Positions 7,447 to 12,671 of a stretch of DNA of 17,614 nucleotides are shown here, piece by piece. The notes below the pieces were generated by a model. It was not told where the DNA came from. It ran no database searches and worked only from the letters and a program-made list of their open reading frames with translations. A program made the translations under genes and the position numbers. Every line of letters starts with the position of its first letter. Within the stretch, counting starts at the first letter, position 1. Source of the DNA: Bacillota bacterium (lineage in GTDB: Bacteria > Bacillota > Clostridia > Lachnospirales > Lachnospiraceae); NCBI GenBank assembly GCA_023424235.1, contig JAFAEB010000145.1, positions 1 to 17,614 on the forward strand, in the 5' to 3' direction.

Positions 7447-8027
7447 GGATTGAAAGCATAGAAGTTTCTTGAGTCTAGACGTTCTTGAACGATTCTTAAG
7501 GATTCGCCAAAACGTTGATAGTGTACTATTTCACGTTCTCTTAAGAAACGAATTGGCTCAATAACATCAGGATCTTTTACTAACATAAGGATATTGTCAT
7601 ATGTGGTTCTTGCTTTTTGCTCTGCTGCCAAGTCTTCATTTAAATCAGTAATTGGATCACCCTTTGATTGGAAGAAGGTCGAACTAAATGGCATACCACT
7701 TGCTGCTTGAGGCCATATGCCCACAGTATGATCAACAAAATAAGTTTCAAAACCTGCTGCTTTAATTTCTTCAATGGATAAGTTTCTTGTAAGTTGGTGT
7801 ACAATTGCACTTACTATTTCCATATGTGCTAATTCTTCTGTACCAATATCAGTTAAGATACCAACTACTTCTTTATAAGGCATTGCATATCTTTGAGAAA
7901 GATAACGCATAGATGCTGCTAATTCACCGTCAGGACCGCCAAATTGTGTTATGATAAATTTAGCCATTTTAGCATTTGGATTCTTAATATTTACAGGATA
8001 TTGTAATCGCTTTTCATAGGTCCACAT
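7422..8027 (-). CDS. cotJC: Spore coat protein CotJC, manganese-catalase-like
   Basis: The 201-residue product belongs to the CotJC family, ferritin-like four-helix proteins related to dimanganese catalases, found in the spore coat. Metal-ligand-type motifs are visible: EELAHMEIVSAIVHQL near residue 70, AAEQKARTTYDNI near 140 and EREIVHYQRFGESL near 170. The start is the ATG of MWTYEKRLQYPVN at 8027, the usual CotJC N-terminus, with AAGGAG 9 bases upstream. The longer frame to 8087 reads back into cotJB. It is the last gene of cotJABC, one base after the cotJB stop. Its last seven codons are partly duplicated just downstream. Confidence 0.95.
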   Translation of the reverse strand: MWTYEKRLQYPVNIKNPNAKMAKFIITQFGGPDGELAASMRYLSQRYAMPYKEVVGILTDIGTEELAHMEIVSAIVHQLTRNLSIEEIKAAGFETYFVDHTVGIWPQAASGMPFSSTFFQSKGDPITDLNEDLAAEQKARTTYDNILMLVKDPDVIEPIRFLREREIVHYQRFGESLRIVQERLDSRNFYAFNPAYNPCGK

Positions 8028-8028
8028 A

Positions 8029-8286
8029 CTAACACGCTCCTTCCCATGGCCATGGATTATTAATCCAAGTCCATACATTCTCAACATTTACATCATAGGC
8101 AACGATAGGCCCATAGCATTCTGTATACTCTTTTATTGCTTGCTTACGAACTTCTTGATATTTATCGAAATACTCTAAGGCTTCTTTATTACATGGATGA
8201 GTATCAAGGAATAATCTACAATCATCGAGTGCGAAACTAGCTTCGGTGATGATACAAAATAATTTTTCTCTATTCATATCTGCCAT
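8029..8286 (-). CDS. cotJB: Spore coat protein CotJB
   Basis: The 85-residue product matches CotJB in length and pattern: an N-terminal helix pair (REKLFCIITEASFALDD, LFLDTHPCNKEALEYF), then a YGPIVAYDVN stretch and a C-terminal Trp/Pro-rich end WTWINNPWPWEGAC. The family is needed with CotJA and CotJC for the spore coat, with no known enzymatic activity. The ATG at 8286 overlaps the cotJA stop (TAATG) and GAGGTG lies just upstream, so translation is probably coupled. Confidence 0.95.
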   Translation of the reverse strand: MADMNREKLFCIITEASFALDDCRLFLDTHPCNKEALEYFDKYQEVRKQAIKEYTECYGPIVAYDVNVENVWTWINNPWPWEGAC

Positions 8287-8588
8287 TACCTATCACCTCT
8301 CATTCCACACATATTCTTATCACCATACCAAGGTTTTACGAGTTCTTCAAATATAGTACCATGCTCTAATCCTTGACATGCATCAAATACGTTTCTCCAT
8401 TTTTGCATAGGCACATAAGCCATAGCTAATGGTAAACTATCAATACAACTAGCAAAAGTGTCTTTATTACATTGACCACAGTTTCCTGCTTCTACTACAG
8501 GTACAACATATTGTCCGTGACGAGTGCCATGTTGAACCCCCATGTTTCGATTATAACGGTTATACATAGGATTTCTATAGTTATCCAT
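8286..8588 (-). CDS. cotJA: Spore coat-associated protein CotJA
   Basis: The 100-residue product carries the CotJA signature LAMAYVPMQKWRNVFDACQG followed by GTIFEELVKPWYG. The N-terminal 30 residues are Asn/Tyr/Arg-rich (NPMYNRYNRNMG) and look disordered. An Asn-Cys-Gly-Gln-Cys segment (residues 36-40) gives two close cysteines. AAGGAG is 9 bases upstream of the ATG. It is the first gene of the operon, about 30 bases downstream of a mother-cell sigma-E-type -10 element. Confidence 0.95.
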   Translation of the reverse strand: MDNYRNPMYNRYNRNMGVQHGTRHGQYVVPVVEAGNCGQCNKDTFASCIDSLPLAMAYVPMQKWRNVFDACQGLEHGTIFEELVKPWYGDKNMCGMRGDR

Positions 8589-8618
8589 TGCATAATTCTC
8601 CTTAAATATTTATAAAAT

Positions 8619-8647
8619 ATTGTATGAGTTAATCCTTGATAATGTTA
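8619..8647 (-). promoter_or_regulatory. Sigma-E-type sporulation promoter of cotJABC
   Basis: On the minus strand CATACAAT (8626-8619) matches the sigma-E -10 consensus exactly. TAACATT (8647-8641), 14 bases upstream, matches the -35 consensus (kmATATT) at six of seven positions. It lies directly upstream of cotJA. In Bacillus subtilis cotJ is expressed from sigma-E in the mother cell. Confidence 0.75.
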
Positions 8648-8703
8648 CAATGTTCTAGTAATTCATTCGATAATGATTTTTTAGGACACCATAAAACAGA
8701 GAA

Positions 8704-8732
8704 AAACCCAGATTTTTAATTAATCTGGGTTT
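8704..8732 (-). terminator. Intrinsic terminator of the EAL-domain gene
   Basis: A perfect 11-bp stem (AAACCCAGATT at 8704-8714, complement at 8722-8732) has a 7-nt loop. On the minus strand it is followed by TTTTTCTC. It lies 39 bases past the stop of the phosphodiesterase gene and separates that gene from the cotJ promoter. Confidence 0.9.
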
Positions 8733-8770
8733 AGAAAGAAAGTACTAGAAATAATTGTATGAAAAGAGCT

Positions 8771-10510
8771 CTATAAGACCTGCATCTTGTAATAGTTACC
8801 ATATGTGTATGATTCAAATTTATATATAGGCAATGGCTTTGAGTAGAAATATCCTTGTGCAATTTCACATCCAGCTTCATATAAAAACTCAACTTGTGAA
8901 AAATCCTCCACTCCTTCAGCAATCACATCAATATTCAATTGCTTTGCCATAGCTATCGTATAACGTATTACGGTTTTACCTCTTTCTGTTCCTACAATTT
9001 CATTCATGAATCCTTTATCAATCTTTATTACATCAATTGGTATGTCCTTTAACATATTTAATGAAGTATATCCTGAACCAAAATCATCTATTGATAAAGT
9101 AAATCCTTCTTTTTTAAGGTCTAGCACTAATTTTGATAACTTATCAAAATTATTAAAATATGTTGTTTCTGTAAGCTCTAACTCTATATAATGGGTTGGC
9201 ACCTTATATTTTTTTGATAGGTTTACCAATACAGTTAGTATATCCATATTGTAAATATGCACTCTAGATACATTTACTGAGATTGGGACAGGAGTATATC
9301 CTTCCTTTAACCACCTATGTATCGTTGCAAATGCTTCTTCCCATATATAATAATCTAATTTTACTATAAATCCATTTTGCTCAAATAATGGAATAAATCT
9401 ATCCGGTGAAATAACTCCTCTTTTAGGGTGATTCCACCTAACTAAAGCTTCAGCACCAACAACATCGGAACTACAGATAGATACTTTTGGCTGTAAATAC
9501 ATCTCGAATTGATGTTCTAATAAAGCACTACTCATCTCATTCTCAATATCCTTATCATCAATTCCTTTTTGCCTTAATGCTTCATCATAATATGCTATAA
9601 GATGAATTACGTTTCCTTTTATGTTTTTCTTTGCCAAGCTTGCACAGTCACATAGTGTTATTATAGGTGTTTTATAATCTTCTACCTTACATATTCCAAA
9701 GGACAGCATTCCATCTAGCTGTATAGCTTTCACTGAATGATGATAGATATCGTCGGCGATACCTTCTATCATTTTTTCTATATCAGATTGCTTCTGATAT
9801 TCGAATAAAACTGAAAAACTATCTGCATACATACGGCAAAATAAATTCGGCTTATGTATATGTCTTTCTAATACTTGTCCTATATGCTTCAAGATTTTGT
9901 TCCCTTCTTCTAGTCCATATAGGTCATTAATTACTCTAAACTTATCTATGTCAAATACGATTATGGCGTAATTCTTATCTTTATGTTTGAGTAAGACTTT
10001 ACTAGCCTCACTAGAAAATGAAGTCATGTTATAAATTCCAGTCAAAGAATCTCGTTCAACACGTTTTTTCATTTCCTCGTAAGCGTTCATTTCAGCACTA
10101 ACATCTTGTACAACACCAAGAACTCGTATTAATTTACCATTCTCATCAAAAACATTTTTTCTACTACTTCTAAGCCATGCATAGGACCCATCTAATTTTT
10201 TTCTTCGATAAGTAGCGATGTCTTTAGGCTGCCCTGGTATTACTTGTCTGATATAAGCTTTAAAAATATCAATATCATCAGGGTGAATCACGGATAAATT
10301 AAGCATTTGCTTTAATATCATTCTACTATTATGTACAATACCAGTTTCTCTTATGAAGTTATCGGATACATAGGTTTCTCCACTTCTTAAGTCAATATCA
10401 TAGGTAATTAAATTAGTTTGTTCAAGTATGGTTTGATAACGTTCTTCCATTACTATAAGTTTTCTTTTGCTAACATCTTGGACTTTATTGTCAAATACTC
10501 CTATGTTCAT
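8771..10510 (-). CDS. c-di-GMP phosphodiesterase: PAS, degenerate GGDEF, intact EAL
   Basis: The product (579 residues) has a PAS domain with PAC tail at about 22-140, a GGDEF-family domain at about 150-310 and an EAL domain at about 325-565. The cyclase signature is YADSF (228-232) instead of GGDEF, so synthesis is probably lost, although FDIDKF and the DSLTGIYN entry remain. The EAL domain keeps its expected catalytic set: Glu354 in EALVRW, Asn413, the ELTE glutamate (448), Asp475-Asp476 in DDFG, Lys496, Glu532 and Gln552. It should therefore hydrolyse c-di-GMP. The dead GGDEF domain may sense GTP. No membrane segment is seen, so it is cytoplasmic. The ATG at 10510 has GTGAGG 6 bases upstream; the longer GTG start at 10522 lies at the edge of that site. 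A c-di-GMP riboswitch precedes the gene. Confidence 0.95.
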   Translation of the reverse strand: MNIGVFDNKVQDVSKRKLIVMEERYQTILEQTNLITYDIDLRSGETYVSDNFIRETGIVHNSRMILKQMLNLSVIHPDDIDIFKAYIRQVIPGQPKDIATYRRKKLDGSYAWLRSSRKNVFDENGKLIRVLGVVQDVSAEMNAYEEMKKRVERDSLTGIYNMTSFSSEASKVLLKHKDKNYAIIVFDIDKFRVINDLYGLEEGNKILKHIGQVLERHIHKPNLFCRMYADSFSVLFEYQKQSDIEKMIEGIADDIYHHSVKAIQLDGMLSFGICKVEDYKTPIITLCDCASLAKKNIKGNVIHLIAYYDEALRQKGIDDKDIENEMSSALLEHQFEMYLQPKVSICSSDVVGAEALVRWNHPKRGVISPDRFIPLFEQNGFIVKLDYYIWEEAFATIHRWLKEGYTPVPISVNVSRVHIYNMDILTVLVNLSKKYKVPTHYIELELTETTYFNNFDKLSKLVLDLKKEGFTLSIDDFGSGYTSLNMLKDIPIDVIKIDKGFMNEIVGTERGKTVIRYTIAMAKQLNIDVIAEGVEDFSQVEFLYEAGCEIAQGYFYSKPLPIYKFESYTYGNYYKMQVL

Positions 10511-10535
10511 AATCATCCTCACTCTTCTTCATTAA

Positions 10536-10570
10536 CGCTACAAACACACGCAGCGCTAACTTATTAGCAA
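10536..10570 (-). promoter_or_regulatory. Candidate expression platform between riboswitch and EAL gene
   Basis: On the minus strand TTGCTA (10570-10565) is exactly complementary to TAGCAA in the riboswitch P1 strand (10663-10658). The same bases can instead form a GCTAA/TTAGC hairpin with a 4-nt loop (10568-10555). A third stem, CGCTGC/GTAGCG (10555-10536), ends about 13 bases before GTGAGG. There is no T-tract, so control of translation start seems likelier than termination. This is pairing logic only, not a computed fold. Confidence 0.35.
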
Positions 10571-10589
10571 CTAACCATTGGCTTGATTA

Positions 10590-10665
10590 TCTGCAACTGG
10601 CTGCCATACCTGTGAGGATTAGGCCCTATAGCTTTGCGTCACTGCCTTTAGACAGTTTTGCTAGT
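10590..10665 (-). ncRNA. c-di-GMP-I (GEMM-I) riboswitch
   Basis: Read on the minus strand, the segment has the class I c-di-GMP aptamer landmarks in order. They are AGCAAAAC; a hairpin ACTGTC-TAAA-GGCAGT (10656-10641); the conserved GACGCAAAGC (10640-10631); TATAGGGCCTAATCC; and GGTATGGCAGCC (10610-10599), followed by CAGTTGCAG closing P1 against CTAGCAA. It lies about 80 bases upstream of the EAL-domain gene. The ligand is c-di-GMP, the substrate of that enzyme. The hairpin loop is UAAA rather than the more usual GNRA. Confidence 0.93.
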
Positions 10666-10668
10666 ATC

Positions 10669-10963
10669 GTATCGTTATTACTTATTCCCCTTTAATTCAA
10701 AAAGAGCTCCTATGTACAAGTTCATTGATATAATCTGGTAACCAACTTTATCCTTGTTCATATAGAGCGCTAATTGAAATGTACATACAGCTTACTCTAT
10801 AGAGAGCTGCAGCTTAGTGATATAAATATCTTACTACTTTCATATATGTAGGAGGTTATGAAAAGTAAGAATACCTATCATCTATTATTAATATTGTAAC
10901 TTACATCTTTTGTAAGACATTCACATTTTGTTGAACTAAAAGTTCTCTTGTGATATAATCGGA
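10669..10963. other. Gene-free stretch between riboswitch and peptide gene
   Basis: About 295 bases carry no gene that I can support. They hold an imperfect palindrome at 10788-10809 (CAGCT/AGCTG around CTCTATAGAG), two TGTACA sites (10713-10718 and 10780-10785), a CTTACA/TGTAAG hairpin at 10900-10916 and a GAACT/AGTTC hairpin at 10933-10945, the last two downstream of the peptide gene. On the minus strand TTTA (plus strand 10691-10694, reading TAAA) and GTATCGTT (10669-10676, reading AACGATAC) are 14 bases apart, a weak sigma-D-like pair at the riboswitch 5' end. Confidence 0.35.
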
Positions 10964-11122
10964 TTAGCGAGTTTCAATCATCCATCCCCAATCATCAACT
11001 GATAAAATACTTATTGTACCTGAGTCAGAATGATTGTTGCTTGTGATGGAAGTAACACTTGATACTACTGAAACTACTAATAGTAAACTTAAAACGATTT
11101 TTGTGATTTTTAGTTTATTCAT
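10964..11122 (-). CDS. Small secreted peptide, candidate signalling-peptide precursor
   Basis: This is a 52-codon gene, ATG at 11122 to TAA at 10964. The product begins MNKLKITK, followed by a hydrophobic segment IVLSLLLVVSVVSSVTSI (residues 9-26), as in a Sec signal peptide. A short polar spacer (TSNNHSDSGT) and a tail ILSVDDWGWMIETR follow. AGAGGG lies 9 bases before the ATG. An extended -10 box TGCTATAAT is 44 bases upstream. The gene is divergent from an XRE-TPR regulator 112 bases away. That layout, plus a mature part of about 25 residues, fits a pheromone precursor of the RRNPP type, cleaved outside the cell and re-imported. The DWGW pair of tryptophans is reminiscent of, but not homologous by inspection to, the WW of streptococcal ComS. 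An alternative is a small membrane peptide of another role. Confidence 0.75.
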   Translation of the reverse strand: MNKLKITKIVLSLLLVVSVVSSVTSITSNNHSDSGTISILSVDDWGWMIETR

Positions 11123-11165
11123 TATTTATAACCCTCTCTATTTCTTAATTATTATCTATGAACTG

Positions 11166-11174
11166 ATTATAGCA
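11166..11174 (-). promoter_or_regulatory. Extended -10 promoter of the peptide gene, overlapping a possible regulator promoter
   Basis: On the minus strand TGCTATAAT (11174-11166) is a perfect extended -10. The -35 17 bases upstream (TTTATT) is poor, which is typical of activator-dependent promoters. On the plus strand, TGATTATAG at 11164-11172 is a weaker extended -10 pointing at the regulator gene, so the two -10 boxes overlap almost completely. Confidence 0.6.
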
Positions 11175-11190
11175 TCGAATGAAAATAAAA

Positions 11191-11214
11191 TAAATGGACG
11201 CTTGCGTCCATTTA
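11191..11214. promoter_or_regulatory. Perfect inverted repeat, likely operator of the peptide/regulator pair
   Basis: TAAATGGACGC (11191-11201) and its exact complement (11204-11214) flank two T residues: 11-bp arms with no mismatch. It starts 19 bases upstream of the peptide gene -10, covering the -35 and the region above it, where activators bind. It lies 20 bases before the regulator ATG. As RNA it would form a GGACG-CUUG-CGUCC hairpin in the regulator leader. It is GC-rich against very AT-rich surroundings. Confidence 0.7.
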
Positions 11215-11233
11215 CATTAAGGATGTGACATGA

Positions 11234-12178
11234 ATGAATTATGAGCATTTTGGTATGTTATTAAGAGAATTACGTGAATCAAGAAATATAACAAGAGAAC
11301 AATTGGCACAAAATATTTGTACCCCAAAGCAAATATATCGCATTGAAAAAGGAGAGTATGAACCTTCTCTTTATTTATTAAACCAATTGTCAATCAAGTT
11401 TAATATGGATTTAAATGAATATTTTAAAATGTACTTTTCAAGCAAATCAATTGTAGCCTTTGACGGAATTAAAAATATAAATAAAGCAGTTGAAAACAAC
11501 GATGTTAAAACATTAAAAAAGATGATTGAAAAGTATGAAAATTATAAGGATTTTAAACAAGGAGAAAATCTTCAACATATTTTATACGGTAAAGCCCTTT
11601 GTACAGCCCTTATCGATAATAATTACGCCAAAAGTTTAGAATATTGCTATAATGGTATATTAGTAGAAAATCCTTCTTTTACGATTGAAACGATTACACA
11701 GAGTACATATTCCAATGTTGGATTATCTTTACTTAATTGTATGAGCCGTAATTATATGGCTATGAATAAATTGAATGTTGGAATCAAAATATTAACTGAT
11801 TTATTATATGTAGTTGAATACTATATATTTGAATCTCCATATCCAATGTATCAAACAAGTGAATTTTCAAAAAAGTTTTACCAAAATACCCTATATAATT
11901 TAAGTGTTCATTTATTAAAATCAAATGACCTTAAAAATGCATTGAATTATGTAAATAAGGGAATCGAGTTTTCATTAAAGGAATACAACCTGAGATTTTT
12001 ACCTGAATTATTACTTATGAAAACGAGATTACTATATTTATTAGAAAACTATAATGAATCAAAAGACTTTTATAATCAAGCAAAAAATCTTCTCTTGATT
12101 ACGAAGCAAGAAACAAAATTAAAAGAAGTCGAGGAAATGATTCAAAGTGAATACCCTCTCCTCTTAAAAGATGCATAA
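11234..12178 (+). CDS. XRE-family regulator with TPR-like C-terminal domain (RRNPP/Rgg/PlcR-like)
   Basis: The 314-residue protein has a lambda-repressor-type HTH at about residues 6-62 (MLLRELRESRNITREQLAQN, then QIYRIEKGEYEPSLYLLNQL). A helical remainder follows, made of paired helices like tetratricopeptide repeats, for example KFYQNTLYNLSVHLLKSNDL, ALNYVNKGIEFSLKEYN and LLYLLENYNESKDFYNQAKN. This is the architecture of PlcR, NprR and Rgg, in which the TPR domain binds a re-imported peptide and alters DNA binding. AAGGA lies 10 bases before the ATG. An out-of-frame ATG four bases upstream stops after four codons. The divergent small secreted peptide gene is the natural ligand candidate and the 11191-11214 inverted repeat the natural operator. 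Paralogues respond to other cues, so the pairing is inferred. Confidence 0.85.
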   Translation: MNYEHFGMLLRELRESRNITREQLAQNICTPKQIYRIEKGEYEPSLYLLNQLSIKFNMDLNEYFKMYFSSKSIVAFDGIKNINKAVENNDVKTLKKMIEKYENYKDFKQGENLQHILYGKALCTALIDNNYAKSLEYCYNGILVENPSFTIETITQSTYSNVGLSLLNCMSRNYMAMNKLNVGIKILTDLLYVVEYYIFESPYPMYQTSEFSKKFYQNTLYNLSVHLLKSNDLKNALNYVNKGIEFSLKEYNLRFLPELLLMKTRLLYLLENYNESKDFYNQAKNLLLITKQETKLKEVEEMIQSEYPLLLKDA

Positions 12179-12195
12179 TTATATAATAAATTAGA

Positions 12196-12226
12196 AAAGA
12201 TATAATATACTAAGAATTATATCTTT
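12196..12226 (+). terminator. Probable terminator of the regulator gene
   Basis: A perfect 11-bp AT-rich stem (AAAGATATAAT at 12196-12206, complement at 12216-12226) with a 9-nt loop starts 18 bases after the regulator stop. The following sequence is TACAAAATAATTTTA, without a clean T-run, so termination may be weak. Confidence 0.5.
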
Positions 12227-12283
12227 ACAAAATAATTTTAATATGCTATTATTTCCATATTAAGTTGAAAGGATGGTTTTTTG

Positions 12284-12345
12284 ATGTCGGTATTATCTGT
12301 ATATGAGGTTTGTGCTTATAAGCACAGTGCAATCTAGCACTAATT
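12284..12345 (+). repeat. Tandem GTGC/GCAC palindromes with a possible 17-codon frame
   Basis: TGTGCTTATAAGCACA (12311-12326) is a perfect 16-bp palindrome. It is followed at once by AGTGC (12326-12330) and GCACT (12337-12341), a second inverted pair with a 6-nt loop. A 17-codon frame (ATG at 12284, TAG at 12335-12337; MSVLSVYEVCAYKHSAI) runs through them, with AAGGA about 11 bases upstream. It may be an operator, a leader peptide or part of a structured RNA. Nothing here matches a family I recognise. Confidence 0.35.
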
Positions 12346-12470
12346 GAATAAGATGAAGGAGCATGATCTATCATGTTTTATTTTTTGTGCCTTCATTTTC
12401 TACCTTTACAGATTATACTATAAAAGCTGTCTTGTTATGTATATGCAAATAAATCATATCTATAATAATA

Positions 12471-12572
12471 CAGGCGTGATAGGTATAACCTATTACGCTT
12501 ATTTTTATGCCCACAGGGAGTATTCTGTCCAAATGTATTGGTAGAATTCTATCTATCTGTGGGCTTTTTTAT
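12471..12572 (+). terminator. Two consecutive intrinsic terminators upstream of the MutS2-like gene
   Basis: The first is GCGTGATAGG (12474-12483) paired with CCTATTACGC (12489-12498), one G-U, 5-nt loop, followed by TTATTTTTAT. The second is GCCCACAG (12509-12516) paired with CTGTGGGC (12557-12564), followed by TTTTTT (12565-12570). Its interior folds further as ATTCT..CCAA-ATGTA-TTGG.AGAAT (12522-12547). A TATAAT at 12460-12465 upstream could start a short RNA ending here. The remainder of 12227-12671 shows no convincing gene. Confidence 0.65.
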
Positions 12573-12671
12573 TACAAGTATTAGATGGGTATCGTTAAAA
12601 AATAAAATTTTCACAGGTTACTTTGTGCCTAGCATAGGGTTTCCGGACTTTGGAAAGGTATGGTTTATAAT

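Noticed and set aside
10678..10761. 27-codon minus-strand frame just upstream of the riboswitch
   Set aside because: No ribosome-binding site precedes the ATG, and it ends at the edge of the riboswitch leader.
10858..10899. 13-codon plus-strand frame after AGGAGG
   Set aside because: The AGGAGG is only 2 bases from the ATG, no promoter is evident, and the peptide MKSKNTYHLLLIL has no recognisable feature.
11034..11228. Plus-strand 64-codon frame across the peptide/regulator intergenic region
   Set aside because: It runs antisense over the signal-peptide gene and through both promoters and the inverted repeat, and has no ribosome site. The minus-strand 52-codon frame explains the region better.
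12344..12544. Plus-strand 66-codon frame in the structured leader
   Set aside because: It starts at TTG without a ribosome site, reads through two terminator hairpins and has a composition typical of translated AT-rich non-coding DNA (many Tyr, Ile, Phe, Cys).
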